Under the pieces are notes generated by a model. The model did not search any database and was not told where the DNA came from. It saw only the letters and a list, made by a program, of their open reading frames with translations. This document shows positions 1 through 10,783 of a DNA stretch of 64,000 bases, in pieces. Every line of letters starts with the position of its first letter. Positions within the stretch are counted from its first letter, which is position 1. The stretch is from Sordaria brevicollis (Eukaryota; Ascomycota; Sordariomycetes; Sordariales; Sordariaceae): contig JAUTDP010000003.1 of NCBI GenBank assembly GCA_033439795.1, forward strand, positions 2,294,001-2,358,000, written 5' to 3'. Both the position numbers and the translations under genes were made by a program.

Positions 1-2667
1 GGTAGTGATGGTGCCGGTGCCGCCAATGGTGGGGATGCTGGCTCTGGCTCTGGCTCTGGCTTGGACTTGGGCAGGAACGAGTTCAACGTCCTGCTGGCCT
101 TGATTGGCCTTGTCCAAGAAGGGGAGGTCGCCAGCTTGGATGGCGTGGACGAACGACGACGAAGTGAGTTTTTTTTTTTCTTCTTCTTTTACAATTGTCC
201 AATCCAAATCTTTTTTTTTCTTGTCTTTCTGCAGTGTTTCGTCGCAACAAAAAAAAAGTGCCGGTGTCGCGTCCAGTTTCCCGGTTCCTAGTTCGTTTTC
301 TCTCCAGCTTGTGGTGGTCATCCATCCATCCCAAAAAGTCCCAACCTTCTAGTATTTCACTTCTGCCAACCCATTACAAGTACAAGCAACCAACACAAAC
401 ACTCGAATGCGGTCATATGTCATCCCCCGTTCGTTTGACTGATTCTAACCGCCAACTCGGTTAACGTTTTGACTGTCCGTTCTGTCTTCTTTTCTCCCAT
501 ATCCAAAACCACTTTGTGTCTTTTCTTTACCTCTTATCAACTCCATATCTTTCACAAGCACATCATCTTCCTTGTTGGTACCTACTTTGCGCACTCCGCA
601 CTTCCCAACCGCCTTGGTTCAACGCCATCGGCGGTGGGTCTTCGTTAGTTTCTCAGTGTCATGGCAAGCTAACCTCGTTTGCGCAACCGCTATCCAGAAC
701 TTCCCCAGCCCAAACTACAAGGTCTTGTCGAGAACGTCCAGCCCGTGCTGCCGAATCTGTCTGAACTCGCTGCGAAACCTCCACAACGACCCGTCACACC
801 ACCAAAAGCCCCCACCCCGTCTCCTCCCAAGCAACAGCAGCAACAGCAACAACAACAACAACACCAGCATCAGCCGCGCCCGCTGAGAAAGGTTTCAATG
901 GAGTATCCCGAGGACCCGTGGAACGCGCCCGATCTGCACAAAGGCCACAACCATGGTCCATTAGGACATTCGGCCGAACATAACGGCGCCGCCGCCGACG
1001 TCCCGCGTTCGATCGGCGGCTCCGACTTGAACGGCAACGGCGCTGTCTCGTACAGTACGAGTCCCGAAGTCACGACCACCAGCAGCGCGCTTCCCGGCCG
1101 GACAACTTCCACATTCACCACCAGCCAACCACCCTCGGGTCCCAGCTCGATTCATAACGCTGCCGAGTCGATTCAAGAAAGCAATGGCGCCTGGAACTAC
1201 TTTCCCGGTAACTCTTCAGTAGGAGGCTTTGGCGAGCCGGCAGATAACGCTATCACAAGTCCGTTTGGCAGTAGTGGAGGAGCTGGTCAGGTTATCGGTG
1301 GTCCAGTAGGCGGTTCGAACCCTAACCGAAGTGTTGGACATGTCAGGTCGGGAAGCAATGTGGAGGAGAATATACTGGTGACGCTGATGCCGGAGAAGGA
1401 GGGCATGTTCATGTTCCAGCACCACAATTACGAGGTCTCGAGCATACGACGTGGTAGTAAGGTGGTCCGACGATACAGCGACTTTGTGTGGTTGTTGGAT
1501 TGTTTGCACAAGCGGTATCCGTTCAGGGTGTTGCCGCTGTTACCTCCCAAGAGGGTTGCTCGTAAGTTGGATATGAAGCCGGGATAGATGGACCATGCTA
1601 ACAGATATAGTGAACGGCAACCACTTGTCCAACGATGGAGCCTTTATCGAGAAGCGCCGGCGCGGTCTGGCTAGGTTCCTCAACGCTCTCGTGCGTCACC
1701 CGGTTTTGGGCCAGGAGCAGTTGGTGATTATGTTTTTGACGGTTCCTACGGTATGTCTGCCTCTCTGAAAATTGGTCACACTGCATATTCTGACACGTAC
1801 ACAGGAACTCTCTGTTTGGCGCAAGCAGGCTACAATCTCTGTTCAAGACGAGTTTACCGGCCGCGCACTACCACCTGGTCTCGAGGACTCGCTTCCTCCA
1901 ACTATCGAGGAGCTCTTTGCGCGCACACGAGCCGGCGTCCGTCGTAGTGCTGAGCTTTACATCAACACATGTACCATCATGGACCGTCTTGTCAAGCGCT
2001 CAGAGGGTGTAGCAGCCGACCATGCCCGGATGGCCATGTCTTTGATCTCGCTCACTGAGGCCAGCGCTGATACATACGCCACAGACGACAGCGACGTGCC
2101 ATTACTCAACGACGGGCTACAGGCTATGGGACGACACTTGCGCACTGCTCAGACGTTGATGGAGGACGAAGCGAAGGCATGGGAAGAAGGTGTGTTGGAA
2201 GACCTGAAGAGGCAACGAGATGCGCTAGTCAGTCTGCGTGATCTGTTTGACAGGAGAGAGCGTCTCGATAAGGACAACATTCCCTTCCTGCAACGGCGGA
2301 TCGAGACGAACGAGGCGAAGCTTCAAGCGCTCAATGCGAAGCCAGAAGGGATGGTGAAGCCGGGAGAGAAGGAGAGGGTTGTTGAGGCTATTATCAAGGT
2401 TCGTTTCTATCATTTCCCATTTGCCCTTCACTTGCCGTTATACTGACTCCGAGACAGGACAAGGAATCTATCGTTACCCAACACAACCGCTCAGTGTTCG
2501 TAAAAGAATGCATAAGAGACGAGCTACGATTCTTCCAAAACACACAGTACAACGTGTCGAAACTCACGCAGGACTGGGCGCAGGAGCGGGTCAAGTACTC
2601 GGAGATGTTGGCGGACAACTGGCGAAGGTTGCTGGATGACTTGGAAGGCATGCCACTTGGAGATTAG
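1..2667 (+). CDS. mvp1: Sorting nexin Mvp1 (PX-BAR), 5' partial
   Basis: Exons read as 1-163, 698-1561, 1611-1750, 1805-2398 and 2458-2667. All joins keep frame and give 656 visible residues before the TAG. The visible N-terminus is Gly/Ser-rich and leads into the region NEFNVLLALIGLVQEG, like the helical region ahead of PX in fungal Mvp1. A Pro/Gln linker with a poly-Gln run follows (about 831-860). The PX domain covers roughly residues 275-395, with RRYSDF and the Pro-rich LPLLPPKR loop that in this family bind phosphatidylinositol 3-phosphate. The rest is a helical BAR-like region ending WRRLLDDLEGMPLGD. Mvp1 works on endosomal membranes in retrograde sorting and vacuolar protein sorting. 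Introns have good signals (GTGAGT, GTAAGT with GCTAAC, GTATGT). The true start lies left of the window. After the stop the same frame stays open to 2916 (see findings). Confidence 0.93.
164..697 (+). other. mvp1 intron 1 (long)
   Basis: A 534-base intron with donor GTGAGT and acceptor TATCCAG joins residues 55 and 56 of the visible protein. It is long for a fungal intron and rich in T-runs. The short open frames inside it show no family resemblance. Confidence 0.7.
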
Positions 2668-4398
2668 GCGAACTCCCAAGGGCGTGGGCCTAGTCAGACC
2701 ATACGGCGTGGCGCTGGCCGCGTTATCGGCAGTCCAGAGAGAGGCGGCAACGTGGAAAGGAGCAACACCATGAAGGCTCGCATGTCGAGCCATCGACAAT
2801 GGAATACCTACAGATCTACGAGTGGCGAGAACAACAGGAGCGGCACTACAATCAACGACAACGGCGCCGCGGTATCAGGAAGGATTGTGTCTGCCGGTGG
2901 AGTGGTCCACTGGGCTTGACAGACGGATATTTTGATGACGAAGATTGATGACGACTTATGGACAATGAAAAGAACAAGGGAAGTTTTACAAATTTCATGA
3001 CCGGGGGGTGGATAGGGGTTGGGGATACCACCTACCAGGCAATTCATGTTCAAAGCTTAAGATTGAGGGGGCTCGAGAGGTGTACAGGGTATGATCGGAT
3101 GACCTTTTGGGTTCACTTTGGTTTGGGGTTCTTCATGTATGACTTTGTTATGTTACCTCATGTTTATGGCGTTTTCGCATATGTGATTGCTTTTGTTGTT
3201 CGAGTTTGGTGTATGTGTGGTTTCTTTGTAGGAGGTTGAAGTAGAAAGTCTACGTAGAAGACGAAAGAAGCGATGTTCCCGAATACTCTCTGCCTAGCAA
3301 ACGGATCTTCTTCCCTCAAAGTCTAATGTCTCAGCTTCGGAATGTTCTCTAAACTCGGCAAAACCGTTGTGTAAGTGACGATCCCCACGTGTGAATCCCC
3401 TCAGGTCCCTCCGGTTCCCGTCCGGTAGGGCAGGTGGACCGTGAAAGAAGATGGGAAGTCCGGGCATCCCAATCCAACGGTTCCGTGCCAAGACTCCGGG
3501 GGATAACCACTGCCGCGGCGGCAGAGCCACACTCACGGGCGGGTACGTAGCGGGATGGAAGGAGTGCACCGCGCTGCTGGCTCTTGCATGTTGTGTGGTC
3601 GCAGTGACAGTTTCCCCCGCCATGACGTTTTTTTCTTCAGCCTCGCCCTAGCGGGGACCAAACAGCGCTGAATGGGTCGTGGTTGCAGTGGGCTTTTCCT
3701 TGGTTCGTTCCCCGCCGCGGCCCCCTCCGTTCCCGCTCGCTTCGCTGGTTGATTGCCTGTCACGCCTGTCCTAGAATCCCGACTCTCCCCCTCCGCCTTC
3801 CGATCTTTCGACGAAGAAACGCGACGGAAGAAGGGACGAAGTCAACCAAACCAGCAAACCGAAACACGGCACGGCCAGAGCAAAGTTCACGACTCAGCTG
3901 CTTCCTTCGAGCCCAACTCAACTTCAACCCATACCTGATCTCTACGCGCACTGCAGTACAATCACGATTTGCCCAACAACAGCGCTTTCGAGTTTCGAGC
4001 TTCGACCGTCTGTCTGCCACATCACCAACCAAAGTCCATCCAAACAGCTGATCCCATCCCATCCCGCCCTATCGTATCGGCCTCTGCTCTCTGCCTCTCT
4101 GCCCCGCGAACGACCTTTGGGCATCTTACAAAACCGACCGACGGACCGAGATCCCAACTTTCTGCCTGAGCAAGCAAACTTGTCGCAAGAACGGGATTAA
4201 TCCTCCTCAGCTACAACTCGATATACCGCCCAACACCGGTGTTCCCCCCTCAACACTCGCTCCCGTCATCCTTCGAATTGCGCCCTGTTCTTGTCGTGTC
4301 CGCTTCCAGCACAGCACGCGCGCAACGAACAACGAACGACGAACGACGAACGACGAACGAGCCTCCCAGCTTCATAACGTTGAAGGAAGATAGCCACA
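2668..4398. other. mvp1-dcn1 intergenic region with dcn1 leader
   Basis: The first 250 bases continue the mvp1 frame past its stop; the rest is mvp1 3' sequence, then the dcn1 promoter and probably a long leader. A 7-base tandem repeat (unit ACGAACG) fills about 4321-4360, just ahead of the dcn1 ATG. A 109-codon ATG frame on the minus strand (3294-3623) has no recognisable features. No RNA gene was seen. Confidence 0.6.
4321..4360 (+). repeat. 7-bp tandem repeat in dcn1 leader
   Basis: About five copies of a 7-base unit (ACGAACG phase) lie 39 bases upstream of the dcn1 start, in the probable 5' untranslated leader. Confidence 0.8.
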
Positions 4399-6724
4399 AT
4401 GAGCAGCTCCAGGTTGCCCTCGACAGCTACGCAGAGGCAGAGGGTGGCTCACTTCATGGCTGTTACTAATGCTAGTAAGGATAGTGCGCAGCGGGTGAGT
4501 TTTGAGTTTTCCTTTTATACATGCAGTTGTCTAGAGGCTAGTATCGCAAGAAGGGACTGTTGGGGGACCTCGGAGACTGTTCTCCCGCTTGCGACTTGGA
4601 GATACGGCGGCATGTCTATCGGTCCGACTTTTGGGGTTTGCGATATGCGAAGCAACGTTATTTTTTTCGCTTCTGCTCTACTTGACTTTGGAGGTCCTTC
4701 ACGTGTGCGAACGAATGCGACTACGACTACGAACAAGAAGCTAATATGGGAATTTGGTCATAAACAGTACCTCCGAAACGCAAACTTTAACGTCGAGTAT
4801 GCTGCGAATCTGTAGGTCCCATCTTCTTCCGTCTTCCCGTTCTTTGCAACTACCGATTATACATTACCTTACCATTACCCCCATGTCCGTCTGTCCGTCC
4901 GTCCAAGTCGCAATGTCGCACGGCGCATAGCACACAGCACAGCATAGCACGCAATGTGTGTATCCATTCATTCCCTCGAAACTATACGTTGGGACAAGTG
5001 GGAAAGAAAGAGGACGGGTCGAAGCCGGCCATAAACGGCCGTTCGGATTCGGGACTGGGACTCCCTACATACAGCTCTTCCCTACTACAGCTTACAGGAA
5101 GCTATTTACCACCAATGAGTTCTACAAGGGATCGACATCCCGACACAATGTCTTATTAGGAGGCATGTCGTGTTGGGGGGCTTCGTTTCTTTTTGTCAAC
5201 CGACCATATGCAAACCCCAGGTTTTTGCTGGTTTTATTTTGTCGAAGAACTTTCATCAGACGGGAGATGAGAGAGGCGCCGCGAATGCAACCACGCAACT
5301 ACATACGTTCGCATGCCGCTGTTCAACGCACACCGCGCCGGTTACTCCAGTGGAGCCAGCAGACCACCCCAGCTACCCAGCTCCGGCTCCAGCTCCAGCT
5401 CCAGCTCCAGCTCTAGCTCGCACCTTGACGTCCTTCCCAGTGGGCGACGAATGAAAGCCACCGGACCCCTTTCCCGTCGAAGCCATTTTCTACACACTTT
5501 ATACTTGGAAGCTGTCAACACCTGAAGAACAAAGCAACATGTTTTCAAAACTGTTTGGTTCTTGTTTCCAAAAGAGGAATGGGCACAAACCACCACCACC
5601 CGCAAAGTCGGGTACTCCAAGCGAAGATACAACTGAGACGGAGGGGAGCCACTCAAGATCGCAATCTCACTCCCGAAATGCCCGGACGGCGGACCATGAG
5701 CTTGGGTCTCACCAGTTGGATGATCTCCAATCCACAAAACCTGTCATAAAAACTACGAAGGGAGACTATAAAGGTCCCAAGGGGATAGCAAGCACACCTT
5801 TGGGAAATGCACCTGAATTAGAGTCCGTGGTGGCTTATTTGCTTTACTGGTTGCTTTTTTTTGTGCTCAGCAGGTTGAAATTGAAAGACTAACTTGACTT
5901 TGACTACAGGTATATGAACGATCGGGAAAGGAAGCGAGGCCCAGATGATGCGTTGAATCAAATGTTTGACCGTTTGGTCAGCGGTATGTAGCTTGCCCCT
6001 GATCTTTACGTTCTTGCATACTAACCTCGACGCAGATGAGGACCGACAAGCAGCAGGAGCCGGTAAGGCCGTTGACGCCATTGGTGCCGAATCCGCCCAA
6101 AACTACATCTCCTCCATGGGCGCCAACATCGAAAACGTCGAAGCTTTCGTAGTCCTCGAAATTGTCCGCGCCGACTCGATCGGCCAAATCACCCGCCAAG
6201 GTTTCGTCGAAGGCTGGAGCGCCGTCTACCTCGAGCAGCGCATCCCCGCCGACCCTACCGCCCACCGAAACTACGTCCAGGCAGCCATCAAGAGCCTGCC
6301 TCAAAACCCCTCTTACTTCAAAAAGGTCTACCAGCATGCTTTCGGCCTAGGCAAGGAACCCGCTCAAAAAGCTCTCGAAAAGGACGTGGCTTTGGTATTC
6401 TGGGACTTGTTCTTGGGCACCGAGTCTTCAGATACGGGACTTGGCCCTCGACCATGGAAGAGTCAGAACGTGGACTGGCTCGGCGCGTGGAAGCGGTTTT
6501 TGGCGGAGAAGTGGACGAGGAGCGTCAACAAGGACATGTGGAACCAGACGCTGGCGTTTGCGGAGAAGACGCTGGTGGATGAGACGCTGGGGTTCTGGAA
6601 CGAGGATCAGGCGTGGCCGGGCGTGATTGATGATTTTGTGCTCTGGTGTAGGGAGGAGGGGATCGCCAAGGCGCCTGTACCCGGGTTGGGAGGAGGTGAG
6701 GGGATGGATGTTGAGGATTATTAG
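4399..6724 (+). CDS. dcn1: Defective in cullin neddylation protein 1 (DCN1-like)
   Basis: Exons 4399-4494, 4768-4811, 5910-5983 and 6036-6724 join in frame to give 300 residues. Residues 1 to about 50 form a UBA-like domain (FMAVTNASKDSAQRYLRNAN, then AANLYMND), the usual N-terminus of fungal Dcn1. From about residue 72 the PONY/DCUN1 domain runs to the C-terminus, with the conserved features FVEGWS, WDLFLG, WNQTLAF and WPGVIDDFV. Dcn1 binds the cullin WHB domain and the Nedd8-conjugating enzyme and promotes cullin neddylation, so it governs SCF-type ubiquitin ligases. The start is the first ATG of the UBA frame, with a CACAATG context. The tail is acidic (MDVEDY). Intron 2 is 1,098 bases, far longer than its neighbours, and contains its own 117-codon ATG frame. 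Confidence 0.93.
5379..5418 (+). repeat. Hexanucleotide (CCAGCT)n in dcn1 intron
   Basis: About six tandem CCAGCT-like hexamers occur with two substitutions. They lie upstream of the possible alternative exon. Confidence 0.75.
5539..5822 (+). CDS. Possible alternative first exon of dcn1 (UBA-less isoform)
   Basis: Inside dcn1 intron 2 an ATG (context GCAACATG) opens a 117-codon frame beginning MFSKLFGSCFQKRNGHK, followed by a Ser/Thr/His-rich low-complexity stretch. A GTCCGT at 5823 leaves phase 2, which matches exon 3 at 5910, and the 5823-5909 interval looks like an ordinary fungal intron (T-rich tract, GACTAAC, CTACAG). Joined there, the product would have 348 residues, lose the UBA domain and keep the full PONY domain. 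The donor is weak, so the frame could also simply end at 5892. No homologue is recognised, and the exon is a prediction. Confidence 0.35.
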
Positions 6725-7748
6725 GAGGTGAGGGGACATCCGTGTGGAAGGGTGAGGATGGGTTTGTGAGCTGGGGTCGGGGGAAGACTACCTAGAAGAG
6801 ATTTGGTGAGGATGCCGTCGCGCTTGGTTGAGGGAGGAGGATGAGATGGGCTAGAAGGGCTAAAAGGGAACGGCTGCGTGTCATGATGCCATGTCTGTGG
6901 ATGGTAGCTGGCATGGCATAGCAGGCTTGTTTGCGCTTATCCTCCCAGTGAGATTCTCTTCATGGGGCTCTACGGTGGCGGGGAGGTGAAAGGGGGGAAT
7001 TGAAGGTTCATGGGGCTGAGGGGAGGGTGGTGAGTGGTGGTTTACGAAGAGCATAGAGTGAAGAGTAAAGAATACATTTACACAGCGCATTGGCAGATAT
7101 ACAATACTGATAAGAGCATACACTTGAGGCAACATAGAGCTTCGGTGGTGATAGTAGCGGATATGGAAGGTGTTGTGAGACAATATTGATATTTGAACCA
7201 AAGTCCAAGATTATCAAGCTTGAAGAATTACTTGCTTATAGATGAGTTACAGAGTTCAATTGACCAAAGTCTTCCAACATATTGAAGTTAAGAGCATGTC
7301 TAACAAGTAACAACCACCCTTCCATCCCAAGTATACCCCACCCCAATCCGGTAAGCGGAACAACCCGGCAGAATCCACACCCTCGAAGACGCCCCACAAA
7401 AAACTTTCCAAGCAGTCCAACGCCCGGCGTGGGCGGCACACCGGGGCACACCCGCTGCGGCACTGCGGCACTGCGGCACTGCGGCAACAACCTCAACCTT
7501 CCTTCTGCGCTTCTGGGCCCCGAATCACAACAGCAGCCACAGCGGTACAGTACCTTGAGTGTTTCCCAAGAGTGGGGCTCCGAACTTCTTATCGACGTCC
7601 GCTTGTTCCAACGACTGGAACTACCTACTATACGCGCTTGTTCGATCGCAATCGCATCCCGTCGCGAAACACACCGTCCCGTCCTCCCGTTCTCCTCGAA
7701 AGTTCGATTGCGCCGCCTGTTCGACTGGACTACACATACACAGACAAG
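6725..7748. other. dcn1-bS6m intergenic region
   Basis: This is dcn1 3' sequence followed by the upstream region of the bS6m gene. It contains a short direct repeat of ACTGCGGC at about 7458-7485. No gene or structured RNA was recognised. Confidence 0.6.
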
Positions 7749-8680
7749 ATGTTGTATGAGACTATTGGTATTGTAGGTTTACCCATTGCTCACGAAGTAG
7801 GATGATGGAGGAATGGAAGAGGAGGAGGAGGTGGAGGAAGAGGAGGGGGAGGAAGGGCGGGGATGAGATTGGAATGGGAAGACCTGGGGAATTGGAAGAG
7901 AAAGAAGTGCTAACTTGGACGTCGAAATAGGTCCGCCCCGGCAACATTGCTGAGGTTAAGGAGTATGTTTCCTTTCCCGTTTGAATCTTCTTGCACTTGG
8001 CCCCGTACGGACAAACACACGAGCATGCGAATACACGAACGACCTCGAACCGATGCGCTTCCTCTTGTCGACTACATCATCACCACCTGCCTGCCACGAG
8101 CTACCGCGACCACCAGCCAGCACCGCCAACATAGCTTTTCGCCTCGACGACCACCCTACCTGCTACCTACATACCACTCACCACTCTACCACCTACCTAC
8201 TTATCACCACCACTACCGGCACTCTTCTCCCTCGAATCTTCGAACCTCTCGCCGTCCCCTACCCAGACCTCGACCACCACCACCACCACCACCACCACTT
8301 CTTCAAAACACACACACTCCCTCGAACCTCTCGTCACACCCCGACTCGATCACTATATACTAACCTAGCGTACGACCAACAGACTAGTCCTCACAGCCGG
8401 CAAGCTCATCCTCAACCAAGGCGGCGTCATCAGGGACATCAAAAACTGGGGCACCTTCCTTTTGCCTCGCCCCATTTCTACCAACCAGCAGCGTCACACC
8501 CGCGGACACTACTTTGTGATGCGGTACGACGCTTCCATTGCTACCCACGAGGAAGTCAGGAGGACGATGAAGGCGGATCCCCGTGTGATCAGGACGGCGA
8601 ATGTCAAGTTGGGAGATGGAAAGTTGGAGACGCTGTCGAGGTTTGGACAGATTCCTTGGAGGAGTTTGGAGGAGGCTTAA
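7749..8680 (+). CDS. mrp17: Mitochondrial small-subunit ribosomal protein bS6m
   Basis: Exons 7749-7772, 7931-7962 and 8383-8680 give 117 residues, a normal length for fungal bS6m (Mrp17 in yeast). The protein begins MLYETIGIVRPGNIAEVKE, the bS6 N-terminal strand, continues with LILNQGGVIRDIKNWGTFLL (tryptophan and glycine positions typical of the family) and ends with the QRHTRGHYFVMRYDAS strand and a short basic tail. It sits in the mitochondrial 37S subunit. Two very small exons explain why the start is easy to miss: exon 1 codes for eight residues. Donors are GTAGGT and GTATGT, and the second acceptor follows a TACTAAC-type branch site. Intron 2 is 420 bases with a (CCA)n run at about 8272-8297. 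Confidence 0.92.
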
Positions 8681-10783
8681 ATCTGCTGTTCTTCTGGAAG
8701 GGAGAATGGGGGTCTTGAGCTAGGGAGTGGGGGGATGGGGAAAAGATTGGTGTAGGCAGCAGATGGGAATAGGAATCGAGACACGAGCACGATCAAGACC
8801 AGGACCACCGCGCATGAGGCGAACGACATCTCTTCTGTGTCTAAACTCGACGGCAGCTACACGAGTCGAACGCACGGCAGGGAGTGTTTACGATCATCCA
8901 ATCACCCTCTCCACAACCATGGACCGAAGAGCAACGAGTTCTCACTTCTTGGGAAAAGCCCGCCGAGCGGCATTGGACCGAAATCAGGCTGGAGGACAAA
9001 GTTTTTCCTCTTCCGGCCCCATACTTGGACGTTTCGCTAGCCATGATGCTAGTCTCTTCCTCCCGACTCCAAAAATGTACGATACGCATATGATGATATA
9101 TAAAGAGGAATACGATGCCATAAAGACAAAGCAGACGCTCTCTTTCTGACCATTACTTTCACACGATGTTTTCTTTCGTTCGTCTAGCTGAAGACGAGGC
9201 TTTAACACGAGGAGAATCAGGCATGGTCGTTCGTCCTTAGGTTCATAAAGGCAGCGCAGTGTACCGAAAGGTTCTACCGGTGATACGATATACATCCAGG
9301 GCATATATTTTTGGCGATTACTGAGCTCGCTGAAGATAGTCGAAGAATCTGGGTTTGGTCGTCCTGTAAGGTTCATGCCCGCCCAATTCTGGTGCATGCG
9401 TGGTAAAGATTCTGAAGACTCTCATCTCTAACGTTCGCGATCCCCCCTCTTTCTGCTAGCAAAAATTGCACCTCTTCGCAGGATTGCTTGTAGAAGATAT
9501 AGGCTTCCTGGGTATAAAGTACCGTATAATCTCGAGACATACGGATTCCAGGTCAGTCCGACAACGCATGGTCAAAGGTTTGCTAGTTGCATTTGACGCA
9601 AGCTGGAATCTGGATGGCTTGAGATCATATGGTATTTGTCCCTCAAAGTTTCTTGACAAAGGTCGGTCTTCATTAGCCAGCTAGAAGTGCGCAAGCCACA
9701 GTCACCATGCGATAGATCACGCCAGAACAGAGAGCACTCGATATCTGATCTATTACCCCCCCTACTTCCGCTCTACTTAATTACCATCTCTTCCCACCCC
9801 ATAACGAGAGCCTCCACAACAATCCTGCAGAACGAACTTTTAAAGCAGATCTCCACCATAACAACGAATCTCAACGCCCAAAACAAGCAGTAAACCACCC
9901 ACCCCCTTGAACGCTTGTGTATATCCTACTTGCCCGATCTCAGGCCAGGTAGTAAATGCAAGGGAAAAGGATAAGAGACCAGGGTCAGATAAAAGATAAC
10001 ATGTAGAGTAGAGAGACTCCCAAACTCCGCAAACAAACAAGGAAATGCAGAAACCAGATTTTGATCGATACCATGCCACGATGCCACGATGCCTCACACA
10101 GAAAAAAAACGAGAAGGCGCCGTGAAGCTGGACATCTGGATAACAGAAAAAAAAAAAGAGAAACAAACAACCGCCAACCGCCTTGAATACGTCACTCACT
10201 GACCGCTGTAAGGATGTGAGGATGTGACTTCTGACATGCCTCCCATAGCCTGCTGCTGCTCTTGCTCGGTACCCCATACTCTCTCTCCTTTTTGTCTTCT
10301 CATCTTTCAACTGTTTGTTAGCCAAACCCATTCTTCTCTTGCTCAACTCGTCGCACGCTGGCACAAATAAGCCATTGGTTGGTTGGTTTGCGTTTATGTC
10401 GCGGCTCGGCTCGGATCCGAAATCGCGGTGTCCTGGTGTCCCAGAGTGCCAACCTTAAAAGAGGATTCCTAATAGCGGTTCCAACTTTCTCGTTCTCGAA
10501 CTTTCCCAGCGGAGACTTTAATAGGTTTGTTTCCCAGGGATCATAAATCCCCAGTCAAATCTCGAGTGCTTCTAGAAGCAGCATGACTTTATCCCTTGCA
10601 AGGAAGGACAACAACATCAACGCCAACAGGACGGAGGTCCATCTTTGGGCTTGCGTATACTGCCCTCGACTGCCGCCTATCCCATGCATATGTCTTCCCA
10701 GTCAAGTCAACTCGCTTCTCTCTGTGTCGCTCGATTTCGGTGGTTCTCCAACGCGCTCTCGTCATCATCGTTTCTCAGGGATT
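8681..10783. other. Convergent intergenic region, bS6m to DUF3716 gene
   Basis: This is 2.1 kb between two genes that converge, presumably the two 3' untranslated regions plus spacer. The open frames here start with non-ATG codons or lack any family signal (for example the 174-codon minus frame at 9840-10364). No tRNA, 5S rRNA or other RNA gene was recognised. Confidence 0.55.

Noticed and set aside
3294..3623. 109-codon minus-strand ATG frame between mvp1 and dcn1
   Set aside because: It has no recognisable motif, lies over the probable dcn1 promoter, and its composition mirrors the GC-rich spacer.
9840..10364. 174-codon minus-strand frame
   Set aside because: It opens with GTG, and its hydrophobic runs come from A-rich tracts on the other strand (for example near 10110 and 10150).
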